A stretch of DNA of 64,000 bases from Plotosus lineatus (GCA_024760905.1 CM045751.1:5298501-5362500), one strand, 5' to 3'. Shown: positions 12,440 to 24,544, numbered from the stretch's first letter. Notes: generated by a model not told the origin, from the sequence alone. Translations and numbers: made by a program.

Positions 12440-12770
12440 TGATGACCTGATGGTAAAGGGTGCCTGATTGCTGATCCTCAGGTTGGAGATTTGAGTCCCA
12501 CTCTCCATAAGGTTGTCACTGTCCCCCCAGTGCAGCTAACTGGGTTATCAAAGGCTGACCATGTCTCTCACTGTCTATGGTGAGAGGTTCATGTAAAAGA
12601 ACTTTGGCTGAATTTGGTAACGAGTAGCTGCATAGCCGTTTCTGCCCCTTGCTAAAGGGTTGTGTCAGGAAGGGCATCCAACGTAAAAACCTATGCCAAA
12701 TCAAACATGTGAATCAGATGATTCGCTGGTGCGATCCCTGAAAAGTCCAAAAGGAAAAGAAGGTGCACCG
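12440..12770 (+). mobile_element. SINE family 1 with RTE-type tail
   Basis: Head with GATGGTAAAGGGTGCC and a degenerate B box, then the usual family-1 body. After CCGTTTCTGCCCCTTGCTAA it switches to GGAAGGGCATCCAACGTAAA, GATGATTCGCTGG and AAAAGGAAAAGAAGG instead of the L2-type tail. Confidence 0.75.
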
Positions 12771-12805
12771 GAGCTTAAGGCTCAACATCAACGAACGGAC
12801 GGCGG

Positions 12806-12807
<2 letters not shown>

Positions 12808-12861
<54 letters not shown>

Positions 12862-12862
12862 G
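12808..12862. repeat. (CA)n microsatellite
   Basis: About 26 CA units, inside the MITE at 12403-13601. Confidence 0.97.
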
Positions 12863-13601
12863 GCGCACCGGGTTATAAGGCGCACGAAGCAAAACAAAAG
12901 TCAGTTAAGTCAAACTTGATTCAACTCCCGCAATAACTCTCAACACTGTTCAGTTATAAAAATATAAAACAATAAACTGACTTTTTCAGTTCATTTCTCT
13001 TCCACAAATCCATCAAATGCTTCATCTTCAGTGTCGGAGTTTAACAGTTGTGCAAATTGGACATAAAGTCCGGATTCCTCTATTATTTTTATGATTATAT
13101 TATATTATTATATTTTATTATCTATTATTTCCTCACACATGGAGTCAGATCAATAGACACTGAGATTAAAAGTCTTCCTGGGTCATGACCTTCTCTCAGT
13201 CACATCCCCTTAAAGAGACAGCAACATTAGTATTGTGTTGATGATGGAATGGAGGTCATTATTCTGAAGGATCTGTATCAGTGTCACTTTAAATTCAGGA
13301 AGGTTAATCTAAGGCCTCAGGAGGACGCCTGTAGCAGTACTTTATCCGGTATTTGCACATAAAGCCCGGATCCCTCTCACTCACGACCTGTTGACACCAA
13401 TATCTAGTGGTTGGAGTTATTTGGTTAATCCACCGGAATGATGGTAAGCTCTGAATTAGTTTGCTTCACTTGGGTTTTGATGGTGTCAGTGAGATGGAGC
13501 TCCATCCACACATAACGCGCACCAGATTATAAAGAGCACCATCAAGTTTTTTTGAAGATCAAAGGCTTTTAAGTGCACTTTATGGTCCGAAAAATACAGT
13601 A

Positions 13602-14510
13602 ATGAGGTAGAGAAGTACCAAACTGGTTGCTGTACATCAGCATACAAGATTGAGTAGCTGGTGTTTTCAGCCATTTTTAAATTATAAAATGACGTAAATG
13701 AATGAAAATAAACGAAGTGAATGTATATTCTGAAGGTAAGGAAATAAAATTCATGTCAACAGTCTCATTAATTTATCAAAACAACAACAGTCTGTTGTTT
13801 TTATTAATTAATTTTATTGAAACAAACCTCACGTATTTTTTTTACATAGATTTTATCAGTTATTTAAAATGACAGTGGCAAAAATCCTCAAAGGTTTAAG
13901 CCATTATTTCTGTGTTTCATTACATTACAAAAGAGCAAAAGTGCCCTGTTTAAATTGAATGAAGTTAATCAAAGTTCTACAGAATATATTAACGCTTTAC
14001 ATCAAAAAACAAAAGAGTCAATAATAGAGAAACGCAACAAGGCAACAAAATTATTCAGAGGAAAAAATGGATTTGCATTAATTGCATTCAATTCCATAGA
14101 ACATTACAACATTTCTTTGAAAAAATCCTGCAAATCTACAGCAAAATAAATAGCATGCAAGAAAAAAAAAAAAGCTGAAGAAGCGAATATTAAATGCTAT
14201 TTCTGCAAAATGATATCCTGAGTATCCTCTAGTCAATTAAAAGGGAAGACATCACGTGTTAAAGGATTATATTTGAGAATTTATTTACTATGTACAAAAT
14301 CATAGGCTTGCAGCTTATGTTTTTAAGATTTGGGCAGGTTCTTAAAGTCTTGGAATGATGATGTCATCAAGGTCAACATGTCCAAATGTCGCACTTTGAT
14401 ACATTAGTCCTATTTATTGACAGATTTGTGCTGGAGCAATAAAAAGGTTTAGATTAAAAATCATTGCCTGTGCATTAAGAAACTATATATATATATACAT
14501 GCCGGGATTA
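13602..14510. other. Intergenic, nothing recognised
   Basis: AT-rich. The small open stretch at 13955-14149 (plus) has no recognisable domain and is not supported as a gene. Confidence 0.4.
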
Positions 14511-14513
14511 ATA

Positions 14514-15382
14514 CAGCGGTACTTTGACTTACGAAATTAATCCGTTCCGAGGGCGAGCTCGCAAGTCAAAATGTTCATTAGATAAAACAAATATTCTCAT
14601 CGGAAGTAATAGAAAACCAATTAATCTGTTTCAACCCCCTCCTAAACTCATATAACCCGCCAAAAACATGTATATTTCACTTAATATATTAAAGATAAAC
14701 ATGTAAAAACAATCAATAATAATTAATAATAATAAAACAAGAGTAAACAATAAGTCATCTAACCCTTCCAATCATCGACTGCGGCAAGGATGTCACGTGT
14801 TCAGGCATGATGTGGTGCCTAACAGAGGAGAAGGAGGAGAATTTTGTGCATGTGCACGCTACGAATGCCAGTCAGGAAAGGCTCGTTGTGAGCTCCCACA
14901 AGGCCAGTGCTTCTCAAATAGTGGTGCACGCCCCCCCTGGAAGGGTGCAGTGTGATGATGGGGGGCGTATTACCCTGGAGAGCATGCTTTTTTGCCGTAC
15001 TGTACTAGAATTGAGTGTAATTGCACATCCTCTACAGTAGCTGGCAGTGGCGCTCTCACTGTGTTCCTTATGGTGTAGGGAAAAAGCATCGAGCAAACAA
15101 TATGACGCGCAGTAAGTGCTAGTGGGGGTGAAATGTTTTTTTTTTTCTTCCTATAAGGAGCATTAGAGAAAATAATTGACAAGCACTGCACAGGACTTCT
15201 CAGAGCACGGAGGAATACACGTGGAAGAATACGAGGCTAATTGGCCTGGAAAAGCCATTTCCCCAGCAGAACTCGTAAATCAGTAAAGTTTTTCTCATTG
15301 GATGGGACAGATTTTTGGTGGATCGAAGCTCGTGTCATGGAAAAGTCATTATAAAAGACACTCGTAAGTCAAGGTACCACTG
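14514..15382. mobile_element. Composite Tigger-like / hAT-like MITE (copy 2)
   Basis: Outer ends CAGCGGTACTTTGACTTACG and (reverse complement) CAGTGGTACCTTGACTTACG with TA flanks. The inner hAT-like element spans 14905-15188 (CAGTGCTTCTC...AAGCACTG). It is preceded by CACAAGGC and followed by the degraded copy CACAGGAC. Confidence 0.85.
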
Positions 15383-15670
15383 TATGTTTAAACATGAACA
15401 CCTGAAATACTGAAAGAAATGTTATTTATATCCAAACTCCTTATTGTCAAATCGGGCTTTGATGATGTCATCATTCTGAGATCCAGTTTTCAAATAACCT
15501 TTCATCAATTCATTAAAATTGTATCTGTTGGTGAGAGATTTTGCACCTAGATAGATTTTAATATAAAATTTTAATTCAGATTAACTTTAGCAGTGCTGTC
15601 TTCCTTTTTAATAATCGCATTGCTCACTTTTATGCAACAACATAAACATAAAATTACAAGTATTGTACAG
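15383..15670. other. Intergenic, nothing recognised
   Basis: Unique sequence, no gene seen. Confidence 0.4.
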
Positions 15671-15671
15671 T

Positions 15672-15932
15672 TCATCAGTTCAGTTCATTTTCTGTACCCG
15701 CTGAATCCTAGTTTGGGTCGTGGGGAGGCTGGTGCCCATCCCAGCCAACTTCGGGCTAGGGCAGAGTACACCCTGGACAGCTCGCTAGGCCATCGCAGGG
15801 CAGTAACACGCTGACGGCTTTGCAGCCTACTCTTGTTGAAAGTCAACAATGGTTCTTTTACATGCCTCACACCATAGACCGTGAGAGACATGGCCGGCCT
15901 TTGATAACCCAGTTAGCTGCACTGGGGGAAGT
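15672..15932 (-). mobile_element. SINE family 1, minus, head missing
   Basis: Reverse complement of tail and body: GGGTCGTGGGGAGGCTGGTG, GTCAACAATGGTTCTTTTAC, GATAACCCAGTTAGCTGCAC. Confidence 0.75.
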
Positions 15933-16000
15933 ATTGTACATTTGGATAAAAATAGTATGTTGAAATATATATATATATATTTATTCGCAAAAGCCTCACT

Positions 16001-16352
16001 AGGGGCAGTGGTGGTCTAGTGCATAGGGCACAAGATCACTGATCCTAAGGTTGGGGGTTCGAGTCCCCATAGGGTTGTCACTGTCCCCCCCAGTGCAGCT
16101 AACTGGGTTAGCAAAGGCGGGCCATGTCTGTCACTGTCTATGGTGAGAGGCATGTAAAAGAACCATTGCTGACTTTCGTAAAGAGTAGCTGCAAAGCCGT
16201 CAGCGTGTTTCTGTCCCTTGCTAAAAAGGGTTGTGACAGGAAGGGCATCCGACGTAAAAAATTCTATGCCAAATCAAATGTGAGAATCAGATGATTCGCT
16301 GTGGCGACGCCCGAGAAAGGGAAAAAGCCGAAAGGAAAAGAAGAAGAAGAAG
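16001..16352 (+). mobile_element. Full-length SINE family 1 with RTE-type tail and perfect TSD
   Basis: Flanked by an exact 18-bp direct repeat, ATTCGCAAAAGCCTCACT, at 15983-16000 and 16353-16370, which defines the unit precisely. The order is a tRNA-like head (GTGGTCTAGTGCATAGGGCA A-box region; GGTTCGAGTCC B box), the family-1 body, a GGAAGGGCATCCGACGTAAA block, and a tail GCTGTGGCGAC-GCCCGAG...GCCGAAAGGAAAAGAAGAAG. The tail closely matches the end of the LINE at 61.9 kb. The exact duplication suggests a recent insertion. Confidence 0.9.
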
Positions 16353-16370
16353 ATTCGCAAAAGCCTCACT

Positions 16371-16900
16371 GACATTTCAATTAAATCAGGAAAGAAAAAT
16401 AAACCCATGGCTGGAATTCCTAGAGCTCAGCCAACAAGGTGAAACCTCAGCAGGAGAAACCAGCACACAGCAGTGACATTATTTCTGTGGCCTACTTTCC
16501 TCGTGTCCGTCATGCTGTTACAGTACCGCACACCGGCTCAGTCGTTCCGAAAATCTCCTTTTACATGCACATCCTGACGTCCTGCGGTATGCATGCACTC
16601 ATACATTCTGACAGCGTGCACATGGTTATAGGCCTGTTTTTCGTTCCTTATATCCACCTGCAGATGTTCTTATTTCAACAGATGTTATAGAAAACTAATC
16701 ATAAGACAGGATCTGGTTCAATCTTATACTTATCTATTGTTATTATATATAAAACTTAGCGTTTGTTGGTGCATGTGTGTTGCTCTGTAGTCCTTAATGC
16801 ATGCACGTATAATTATTCATGGGTTTATTAATGAATAGGAATTACCATAATGCTCCGTATGAAACGTTTGCACCAGTTTAATATGTTTGAATCAAAGTGA
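16371..16900. other. Intergenic, nothing recognised
   Basis: No coding or repeat structure seen. Confidence 0.4.
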
Positions 16901-16904
16901 CATC

Positions 16905-17165
16905 CATTCATTCATTTTCTAAACCGGTTAATCCTAATTAGAGTCACGGGGAGGCTGGTGTCCATCTCAGCCGACTCTGGGTGAGAGCAGAGTACACTCT
17001 GGATTGCTCGCCAGGCCATCACAGGGTGGAAACACGCTGACGACTGTGCAGCTACTCTTGTCGAAAGTCAGCAATGGTTTGTTTACCTGAACCTCTCACC
17101 ATAGACAGACAGGGACATGGCCGGCCTTTGATAACCCAGTTAGCTGCACTGGGGGGACAGTGACA
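16905..17165 (-). mobile_element. SINE family 1, minus, head missing
   Basis: Starts with CATTCATTTTCTAAACCGG (tail) and ends at GATAACCCAGTTAGCTGCAC. A scrambled plus-strand piece of the same family follows to about 17320. Confidence 0.7.
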
Positions 17166-17369
17166 ATTGTCAACAGTCCGGACATTGACAGGTACGGTAA
17201 TCCAGCACCTTTCAAGAAGAGTAGCTGCATAGCAGTCAGGGTGTTTTTGCCCTATCCCCCCCCCCCAAGGCACCAGCCTCCTGTGACCCAAACTCGAATT
17301 AAGTGGTTCAGAAAAGGCATGAATGAATTAATATGTATTAGATACTTTTGACCAAAACATACTGACCAC

Positions 17370-17505
17370 TCGGGCACTGTTGGCCTGGTGGTAAAGGTGC
17401 TGCATCACTGATCCTAAGGTTGGGGGTTCAAGCCCCCCTCTCAACAGGTTGACACTGTCTCCCCCCCAGTACAGATAACTGGTTCAGAAAATGAATGAAC
17501 GGATG
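17370..17505 (+). mobile_element. Internally deleted SINE family 1 (head joined to tail)
   Basis: An intact tRNA-like head (TTGGCCTGGTGGTAAAGGTG; GGGGGTTCAAGCCC) runs to CAGTACAGATAACTGG. It then jumps directly to the extreme 3' tail, GGTTCAGAAAATGAATGAAC. About 200 bp of body are absent. Confidence 0.75.
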
Positions 17506-17699
17506 ATGATGCTTGAGGGTTTTGGTTTTTTTAATTAGACTTATGAAATGTTTCCTGCTTCTAGACACACATGCAGCCTTACAGGCCATGTGATGTGATG
17601 AAATGCGTTCTGCAAATAATAAATTCTTTGGAATAACTGAAAATTAAAAAAAATGTCTGTGCTACTGTAATGACCTGGATCCACGTAACTTAGATTGTA

Positions 17700-18000
17700 T
17701 CAGATAGATGGATAGATAGACGAATGGACGGATGGACAGATGAATAGATAGATAGATAGATGGGTGATTGGATGGATAGACAGATGGATAGATAGATGGA
17801 TGGATGGCCAGATGGATAGATAGACGGATAGATAGATAGATAGATAGATAGATGGACAGATGGCTGGATAGACAGATGGATGGATGGATGGATGGATAGA
17901 CAGACAGATAGATGGATGGATAGATAGGATAGATGAATGGATGGATGGAAGGATGGATAGATAGATGGATGGATAGACGGATGGATAGATAGATAGATTG
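17700..18000. repeat. (GATA)/(GGAT) compound microsatellite
   Basis: About 300 bp of interspersed GATA, GGAT and GACA units. Confidence 0.95.
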
Positions 18001-20018
18001 TTTATTTATCCCTCTGAGAGAAATTTATGCTCTGGTTACATATGTATTTGACAGTAACACACAAAATACCAAGTGAATATTCCTGAGATGGCGGTTGGGC
18101 CAAAGGGGGGGAAATTATTTTTGTATTTTGTATTTGCTGTCAGGGAAAACAAAAAGCAAAATGATTTTCAAGATTTTTGTATTTCATGTTGAAATATTTT
18201 AACCTTGATAGAGATCAGGTGAGCTTGAGCTGCTCCATTCAGAGTCAGAAGTAGATAACTGAATCCTGCTATGATTATTCACATTTTAAATATATACTAC
18301 ACATAAACATAACCACATTCCATCACAGAGTGCTTTTAAATTTATTAAAAAATTGGGATTTTTTTTTTAATGATTATCTTTCATTGATGACGATGCTGAC
18401 ACCACATCTTCCGTGTGACCGACACCAATCACCAGTGTCCGTCATTTTAATGAGTTGTCTGTATTTTTTACCCTCCTGGTAGTCAACCAATCATATTGCA
18501 CCGTTTCCATGTAGTATTTCACAATGGATGTTATAGAACATATACGTTGCTTTATAATACATTATAAATAGTGGATGCAAAGGCAGTCTTACCAAATTAT
18601 CAACATTATTATTATCTATTATAAATTATCGACCTTTCTATACGAGTCAATCAGACTTATGATCTTCATTACTATCTACACTATACAATATTTAAATTAA
18701 TCTGAACACAGTCACTTGAGCATTTTCAATGTTGTTTTTCTAAACAATTTGTATTCACCCTTGAAACCTAAGTTATTTTTTTGCAGTTAAAACATATCAC
18801 TAGTTTTTCCTAATCAAAAAGGCCTGAGGAAACACTCTGAACACATTTCTTTCAACAAAATTATATAACACTAATCAGAATAATAACAAATAACACTCTC
18901 ACAAATTCATGAACAATACAATACTGTGCACTCAAGGTCCTCTCACAGATGACTGTGGCATGTGGGACCAAGCTGTGTTGCATCGGGCGATGCCACAACA
19001 AGTATAGAACACATTCAGAATGGCAGCAGCACACGTGCAGTAGTTATTAGCATTTTTGAAAGAGTTCTTAGCATTTTTGAAAGAGGACTGTATGGTCCTG
19101 TTTGGTGTTAAAGCGTTAAGATGGATAAGTGAGGAGGATGCTGAAACTTTATGAGGTTAAAATTATTTAGTGAGTGCCTCATCTAATTTTACTCCACAGA
19201 TCATCTTTCCGACATTTATTTTCATGATTATTACTTCCAGTAACATGAGGATTGTTTCAGGAACTCTTTCCCTGATCACATGACAGTAATATAAAGGAAA
19301 TGGCTTGTCACAGGAGATTCCATATTCAGGGGATCCCACATGGGGGGGGGGTATTTTCAGTCAGTGCAATAAAACATTATGATACATGATACCGTGAATC
19401 AATAAAACATCATCATAAAGCCCTAGTTATATAAGTAAATAAATAGTTCTCGAGCATATTGTATAAGTGTGTCATAAATGTTCAAGTCTAAAGGTGATCC
19501 TCTGTGATATCATCTCGGGATGACTATTAAAACGAGGTTTATTTTTAAATCATCCACAAATGTAAACAGACCCAGAGCCGGTTTTCGCAGAGCACTATGA
19601 ATTTAAGATCATTTGAACAGAGAGAGGGTTTTTTTTGTTTTGTTTTGTTTGTTTGTTTTTGTAGAGAGAAACTCGCTCCACCATGTAGTTGTGATGCTTC
19701 CTATAAAAGCAGCCCTGAATGTCACTGAAACATATATTGCTGTTAAATTTTAAACGCAATATGTGTATGATATGTCATAAAATTTTAAATACTTGTTGTG
19801 TCATGTAAACACTGCTCCTACTTTATCATCAGTACATGGATTAACTGTTTATGGCCATTTATAAAGGAATAGTTTGATGGCTTTAAACCCCATAAGACAA
19901 CAATTTAAATAAATAAAGTCCCTCAGGTGTTCAGTCTCAGGTACGTGATATTCGTGTTGTATAAAGAGACGAGCAGCAGTGTGAGAGCACCAGCTTTGAA
20001 TTGAATCCTGACTAGATG
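18001..20018 (-). other. 3' flank / probable 3' UTR region of the triadin-like gene
   Basis: This is the least repetitive stretch of the window and lies just downstream (minus strand) of the gene's stop codon. On the minus strand the nearest AATAAA I see is at 19538-19543, about 475 nt past the stop, and is a candidate polyadenylation signal. The transcript end cannot be fixed without cDNA. Confidence 0.3.
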
Positions 20019-20188
20019 TTACTGCCCTGATGGCTGAGATTGATGCTCAAGCACGCTGGCTCTCTGCTCCATCATGGCTCTCATCATGGCCGGGTTAATA
20101 GCAGGAGTCGTAGCAGGAGATAAAGGACGTAATGGATACTGGCTGGCTTTTCCACCCACAAGGACACACTGGAAGTATGGGATCTTGC
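20019..20188 (-). CDS. trdn: Triadin-like terminal coding exon
   Basis: The acceptor CCTCCATTTCACAG precedes GC-AAG-ATC. The exon encodes KIPYFQCVLVGGKASQYPLR, then a Pro/Ala segment (PLSPATTPAINPAMM) and ends EHQSQPSGQ before TAA. A Cys close to the C-terminus in an aromatic context (PYFQCV) is, as I recall, typical of the skeletal-type triadin tail and would serve disulfide-linked oligomerisation. I could not verify the recall. It is the only exon here with no donor. The +2 start fits the phase-1 pattern and joins exon 21286-21330 as a Gly codon. Confidence 0.85.
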
Positions 20189-20514
20189 CTGTGAAATGGA
20201 GGAAATCAAGAGAAAGTTTCAGCAATAGTTTGATTGATTTGGTGGATCATCTAATTGTGGTTCTTGTGACATGTGCTGAAATCAGTGACTGAAAGATGGG
20301 GTTGCTACCTTTTTGGCTGTAAACACAACCCGTTATATTGGCTAAAATGCTCTTTATGCCTCATCAGTATTCATAAACTTATGAGATTTGAAAAAGGTCA
20401 GAAAAAAAAAAAAAAAGTCATCTGTGGCCACTTTGAGCCAGCAGTGACAACTGAGTAACAGTGGGGCTTGAACCCATGACCTTTGGATGAGGATCGAATA
20501 ATAATAATAATAAT

Positions 20515-20640
20515 AGCCCTGCAACGACTTGGCGAGTAGTTCAGGGTGTACTCTGCTTTTGTCCAGAGTTGGCTGAGATGGGTGCCAGCCTCCTCGCAAC
20601 CCTAAGTAGGATAAGTGCTTCAGAAAATGAATGAAAGAAT
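20515..20640 (+). mobile_element. L2-type SINE tail fragment
   Basis: GTTCAGGGTGTACTCTGC to CAGAAAATGAATGAAAG; body absent. Confidence 0.65.
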
Positions 20641-20710
20641 AATAATAGTAATCACAACTACTACTAGTAGCACTCTATAGTAATAATAATAATAATAAGA
20701 AGAAGAATAC

Positions 20711-20985
20711 AGGCAGTGATTGGCCAGTGGCAGGGGGTTCGAGCCCCACTATCACCGGGTTGTCATTGCTGTCCACACATCAGTGCAGCTAACTTGGCTA
20801 TTAAAGGCCGACCATGCTGCCTTTCGTCAATAGTAGCTGCATAGCCGTCAGCGTGTTTCCGTCCAGTGATGGACTGGCGAGCTGTCCGGGGTGTACTCTA
20901 CCCTCGCCCAGAGTCGGCTGACATGGGCGCCAGCCGCAATTAGGATTCAGCGACTCACAAAATGAATGAATGAATGAATACTAAT
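20711..20985 (+). mobile_element. SINE family 1, L2-type tail
   Basis: Head with GGCCAGTGGCAGGGGGTTCG, body with CAGTGCAGCTAACTTGGC, tail ending AATGAATGAATGAATA. Intronic. Confidence 0.8.
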
Positions 20986-21119
20986 CCACAAATAATGGCT
21001 TTTTATTCTTAACATGTGGGAAAGAAATGCAGGTGGATTTAATAGAACCAGTTTAATGCACAATAATGAAAAACATTATAGATAATCAAAACATTAAAAA
21101 AATAAATCTGATTTAGTAA

Positions 21120-21371
<252 letters not shown>

Positions 21372-21468
21372 TAACAGCAAATACACACAGAATCAGAGAA
21401 GGTACTGATCCCAGATCAGGAGTTAAATCAGGTTCTTTTGAGGCTATATGTGAATCTGTACACTGTAC

Positions 21469-21981
21469 AGCCAAATCTTTGTGAAGTCCTGAACATCATG
21501 CCAATACACACTGTTCGTGGTTCTTCATCAAAATTGTTTGAAAACATAAATTTTTCCTTGAACGTTTTTGCGAACAATAGTGTGACAGTTTCCCTTCTCT
21601 GGAACTGTTAAAAAAATAAGGTGTTTCAGTATTTTTTTTTTCCCCACAAAACAAGGTCCATGAAGACATGGATTGGTGAGGGTGGAGTGAAAGATCTAAA
21701 GTGGTCTTCAGCTTAACCCCACTACAATTCTTTGGGAGAACCCTGAAAGCTCAGGTGCTCCCCAGGTCTTTATCTCCGACATCATTATCGGACCTCATGA
21801 GAGATCCAGTGGATCTGAATACAAATCAGCTCAGCCTGGCTCGAAAATCTATTTTTAAGCCTTACTGGAATATTGTAGGTTATAATACACTTGATTATAT
21901 ATAGATACTGAAACTGGGGTCTTGAAAAGCCCGTATGAGTGTGATGGTCAGGTGTCCACATACTTTTGGTGATACAGTGTG
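21469..21981. mobile_element. Non-autonomous DNA transposon (Tc1-type MITE)
   Basis: The left end CACTGTACAGCCAAATCTTT and, reverse-complemented, the right end CACTGTATCACCAAAAGTAT are similar. Both continue into GTGGACACCTGACCATCAC-like sequence. This pattern is known from short Tc1-like elements of fish. No transposase. Confidence 0.6.
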
Positions 21982-22164
21982 TCCTGTGCCCAACATGGTT
22001 CTCAACTTTAAAAGTAAAAATACTTTTGAATAACTTGACGATTATAAAAAACGTAGACTGGCTAGAGTTACAGGTAAGGTAGGCACGCCCATGACGTTAT
22101 TTAAAGTAAACGCAAAAAAAGATCAAAGCACGTCATGATTTTATATATTTATTTATTTATTTAT

Positions 22165-22430
22165 TTGTCTTGAAATACTTTATTAATCCTGAAAAGATTC
22201 AAAGAGTCTCTGCAGTTAACCCATCCAAGGTGATCACACACACTCAGGAGAAGTGGGCTGCCACATACACACACGCACACGCACACGCACACACACATTC
22301 AAAAACGAGGGGAAATTGAAATCACCAATCATCCTGAGTGCATCAGTACCTGGAGGAAACCCATACAAGCACAGTGAGAACATGCAAACCACACAGAAGC
22401 ACTTGATGGAACTCAAGACCTTCATGCTGT
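22165..22430 (-). mobile_element. SINE family 4-like repeat, minus orientation
   Basis: Contains TTAACCCATCCAAGGTGATC and AGTGGGCTGCCACA, shared with the repeats at 39.65 and 56.73 kb, followed by CATGCAAACCACACAGAAGC of the L2-type class. A CA/GCAC microsatellite is embedded. Confidence 0.55.
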
Positions 22431-22489
22431 GAGGGGGACATGCGAACCTCTACACTCCTGTGGCACCCTACATATTAAACTGTACTCAC

Positions 22490-22519
22490 TAGTAACGGCA
22501 GGTGGATCAGCTGTGTTTT
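22490..22519 (-). CDS. trdn: Triadin-like exon, 30 nt
   Basis: A strong acceptor (poly-T then AAACCAG) and the near-consensus donor GTGAGT. Encodes NTADPPAVT, a short Pro-containing segment. Phase 1 at both ends; it joins the previous exon as a Glu codon and the next as Lys. Confidence 0.7.
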
Positions 22520-22644
22520 CTGGTTTAAAAAAAAAAAAACAAAGTTATATAAAAATAAAATTCACTGAGAGAAACAGTTCTCAAAACAAATTTTTATATT
22601 TATATAAAATGTACAGTTTTTTAATAAAAGGTATCTACATGTTA

Positions 22645-22965
22645 TTTGTTCATTCAGTCATTTTCTACATCCCTTATACCGAATTCGGTGCCCATCTCAG
22701 CCGACTCTGGGTGATGGCAGGGTGCACCCTGAACAGCTCACCAGACCATTGTAGTGCAGACACACGGTCAACCAAACCGAGGACCTCCAATCAGCTTACA
22801 GTTTTGGACTGTGGGAGGAAACTGGAGTTCCAGAAGGAAACTCCCCACAGGCAAGTGGGGAGCATGCGGACTCCACACAGAAACACCCCAAGCGTGGGAA
22901 TCGAACCCAGAACCTTGTTGCTGTGAGGCAAACGTGCTAACCACGGCGCCACCGTGCCGCATTAT
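22645..22965 (-). mobile_element. SINE family 2 / L2-type repeat, minus
   Basis: Runs from CATTTTCTACATCCCTTATA (tail) to GGGAATCGAACCCAGAACC and GTGCTAACCACGGCGCCACC, the reverse complement of a tRNA-like head. Confidence 0.75.
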
Positions 22966-23022
22966 TTATTTATTTGTTTGTTTATTTATTTATAAAATCA
23001 AATATCGACCTCCGGACCGTAC

Positions 23023-23148
23023 CGTCTGAAACGGGTCCTTTCTGGTCTCGCGCAGGTTTGCCGCTCTGTTCTGTTTCTTCTGGCGTCGATCTGAGAGAAA
23101 TTTTTTTCTCTTTGTGATCTGCTTTCGTCGATCGTGTTTCTTTCCCAC
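23023..23148 (-). CDS. trdn: Triadin-like exon, 126 nt
   Basis: The longest ordinary exon here. Acceptor CTTATTTTCGCAG, donor GTACGG. The frame begins GKETRSTKADHKEKKISLRS, continues through EETEQSGKP and ends DQKGPVSD. It is Lys/Glu/Arg/Ser-rich, as expected of the triadin lumenal domain. A second AG (CTCTCAG) inside the exon could serve as an alternative acceptor but would break the phase, so I prefer the longer exon. CpG content is higher than in the flanking introns. Confidence 0.75.
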
Positions 23149-23659
23149 CTGCGAAAATAAGTCAACAAGCTGCCTTTCGTCTTTTCCGTCATTTCAGTGA
23201 CATTACTAGAATATTCTCTGACATCGAATGAGCAGTTCATCCATCAATCACTTTCAGATTTTTCTATCTTTTTTTTTCCCCAAGCCTGACTTGTCAGGAC
23301 TTCAGACTCCTCTGCAATTACAGCGTGATGTAACAGGCAATTAAACACTCATTTTTCCCTCCAGTTGTCATGAGTATACAGAAAGTCTGTCAGGCTTTCA
23401 GTTCAGTAAGTTTGTTATTTAACGGATCCAATTTTCTTGTGCCAGTCGGAGTTAAGATTTTAATAAGAACTTTTATGGCTACACTTGTTCGCACTTCTTT
23501 AGCGTTGAATGAATAATGCAGACGGGTTGAATTCATGCGTCTGATGAACTGTACAGTAGATTTAATTTTCTATAACAGCAGTGCTGATAACGATTTAATA
23601 TCACAGGTCGATATTTATGCAGTCATTATTTCCCCATAGTAACATTTAATTTACAGATA

Positions 23660-24544
23660 CAGCGGTACCTTGTCTAACGTATTTAATCCGTTCCGAGGGC
23701 GAGCTCGTAAGCCAAAAGGTTCGTTAGGTGAAACAATTATTTCCATAAGAAATAACAGAAAACCAATTAATCCGTTCCAACCCCCTCCCAAACTCATATA
23801 ACCTGCCACAAACACGTATATTTGACCTAATATATTAAATATAAACATGTAAAAACAATAAATATTTCATCATAATAATAATAATAATATATGTACATTA
23901 GCAATAATTAATAATAAAATAAGAATAAACAATAAATCAACTAACCCTTCCGATCATCGACTGCGGCGAAGATGACACGTGGGCAGGCAAGAGGTGGTAT
24001 GTAACAGAGGAGGGGAGGAGGAGAATTTTGTGCGTGTGCACGCTAAAACTCGTGGTGAGCTCCCACAAGGCCAGTGCTCCTCAAATAGTGGGACGTGATG
24101 CCCTGGGTGGGCATGTATAACCCTGGGGAACATGTTTTTTTTTCCATACTGTACTAGAATTAAGTGTAATTGCACATCCACTACAGTAGTTGGCAGTGGC
24201 GCTCTCATTGTCACACTATGGTGTATGGAAAAAGCACTGAGCAAACAATATGAAGTGCAGTAAACACTATTTATCATTGTGTGCTTGGCGCTGGGGGCAT
24301 GAAATTTTTTTTTTTTTTTTTCTTCCTAGAGGTCTTAGAAAATAATTGAAAAGCACTGTGACAAGGCGTTCTTGGAGCACAGAGGAATACATGCGGAAGA
24401 ATACGAGGCTAATCGAAAAATCCATTTCGAGGAGAGCTCGTAAGTTGAATTTCTGCTTGTTGGATAAAGCAGATGTTTGGTGGGATTGAAGCTTGTATCA
24501 TGGAAAACTGATTATAAGGGACACTCATAGACAAGGTACCACTG
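23660..24544. mobile_element. Composite Tigger-like / hAT-like MITE (copy 3)
   Basis: Outer ends CAGCGGTACCTTGTCTAACG and (reverse complement) CAGTGGTACCTTGTCTATGA, with TA flanks. The inner hAT-like element is at 24072-24358, preceded by CACAAGGC and followed by GACAAGGC. Confidence 0.85.

Larger units (their letters stand above)
12403..13601. mobile_element. MITE with TCATATTTTCCGGGCC / TACTGTATTTTTCGGACC ends
   Basis: The left end reads TCATATTTTCCGGGCCATAA-GGCGCACC. The right end, reverse-complemented, reads TACTGTATTTTTCGGACCAT-AAAGTGCAC. Internal copies of TATAAGGCGCAC are present. A SINE and a CA repeat have inserted inside. Superfamily not assigned. Confidence 0.65.

Noticed and set aside
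17700..18000. CRISPR-like regular repeats
   Set aside because: Simple GATA/GGAT microsatellite in vertebrate DNA; no spacer-repeat structure.
22998..23240. 80-codon minus-strand ORF (DVREYSSNVTEMTEKTKGS...)
   Set aside because: It spans intron and exon in a different frame from the 126-nt triadin-like exon, which has proper splice sites.
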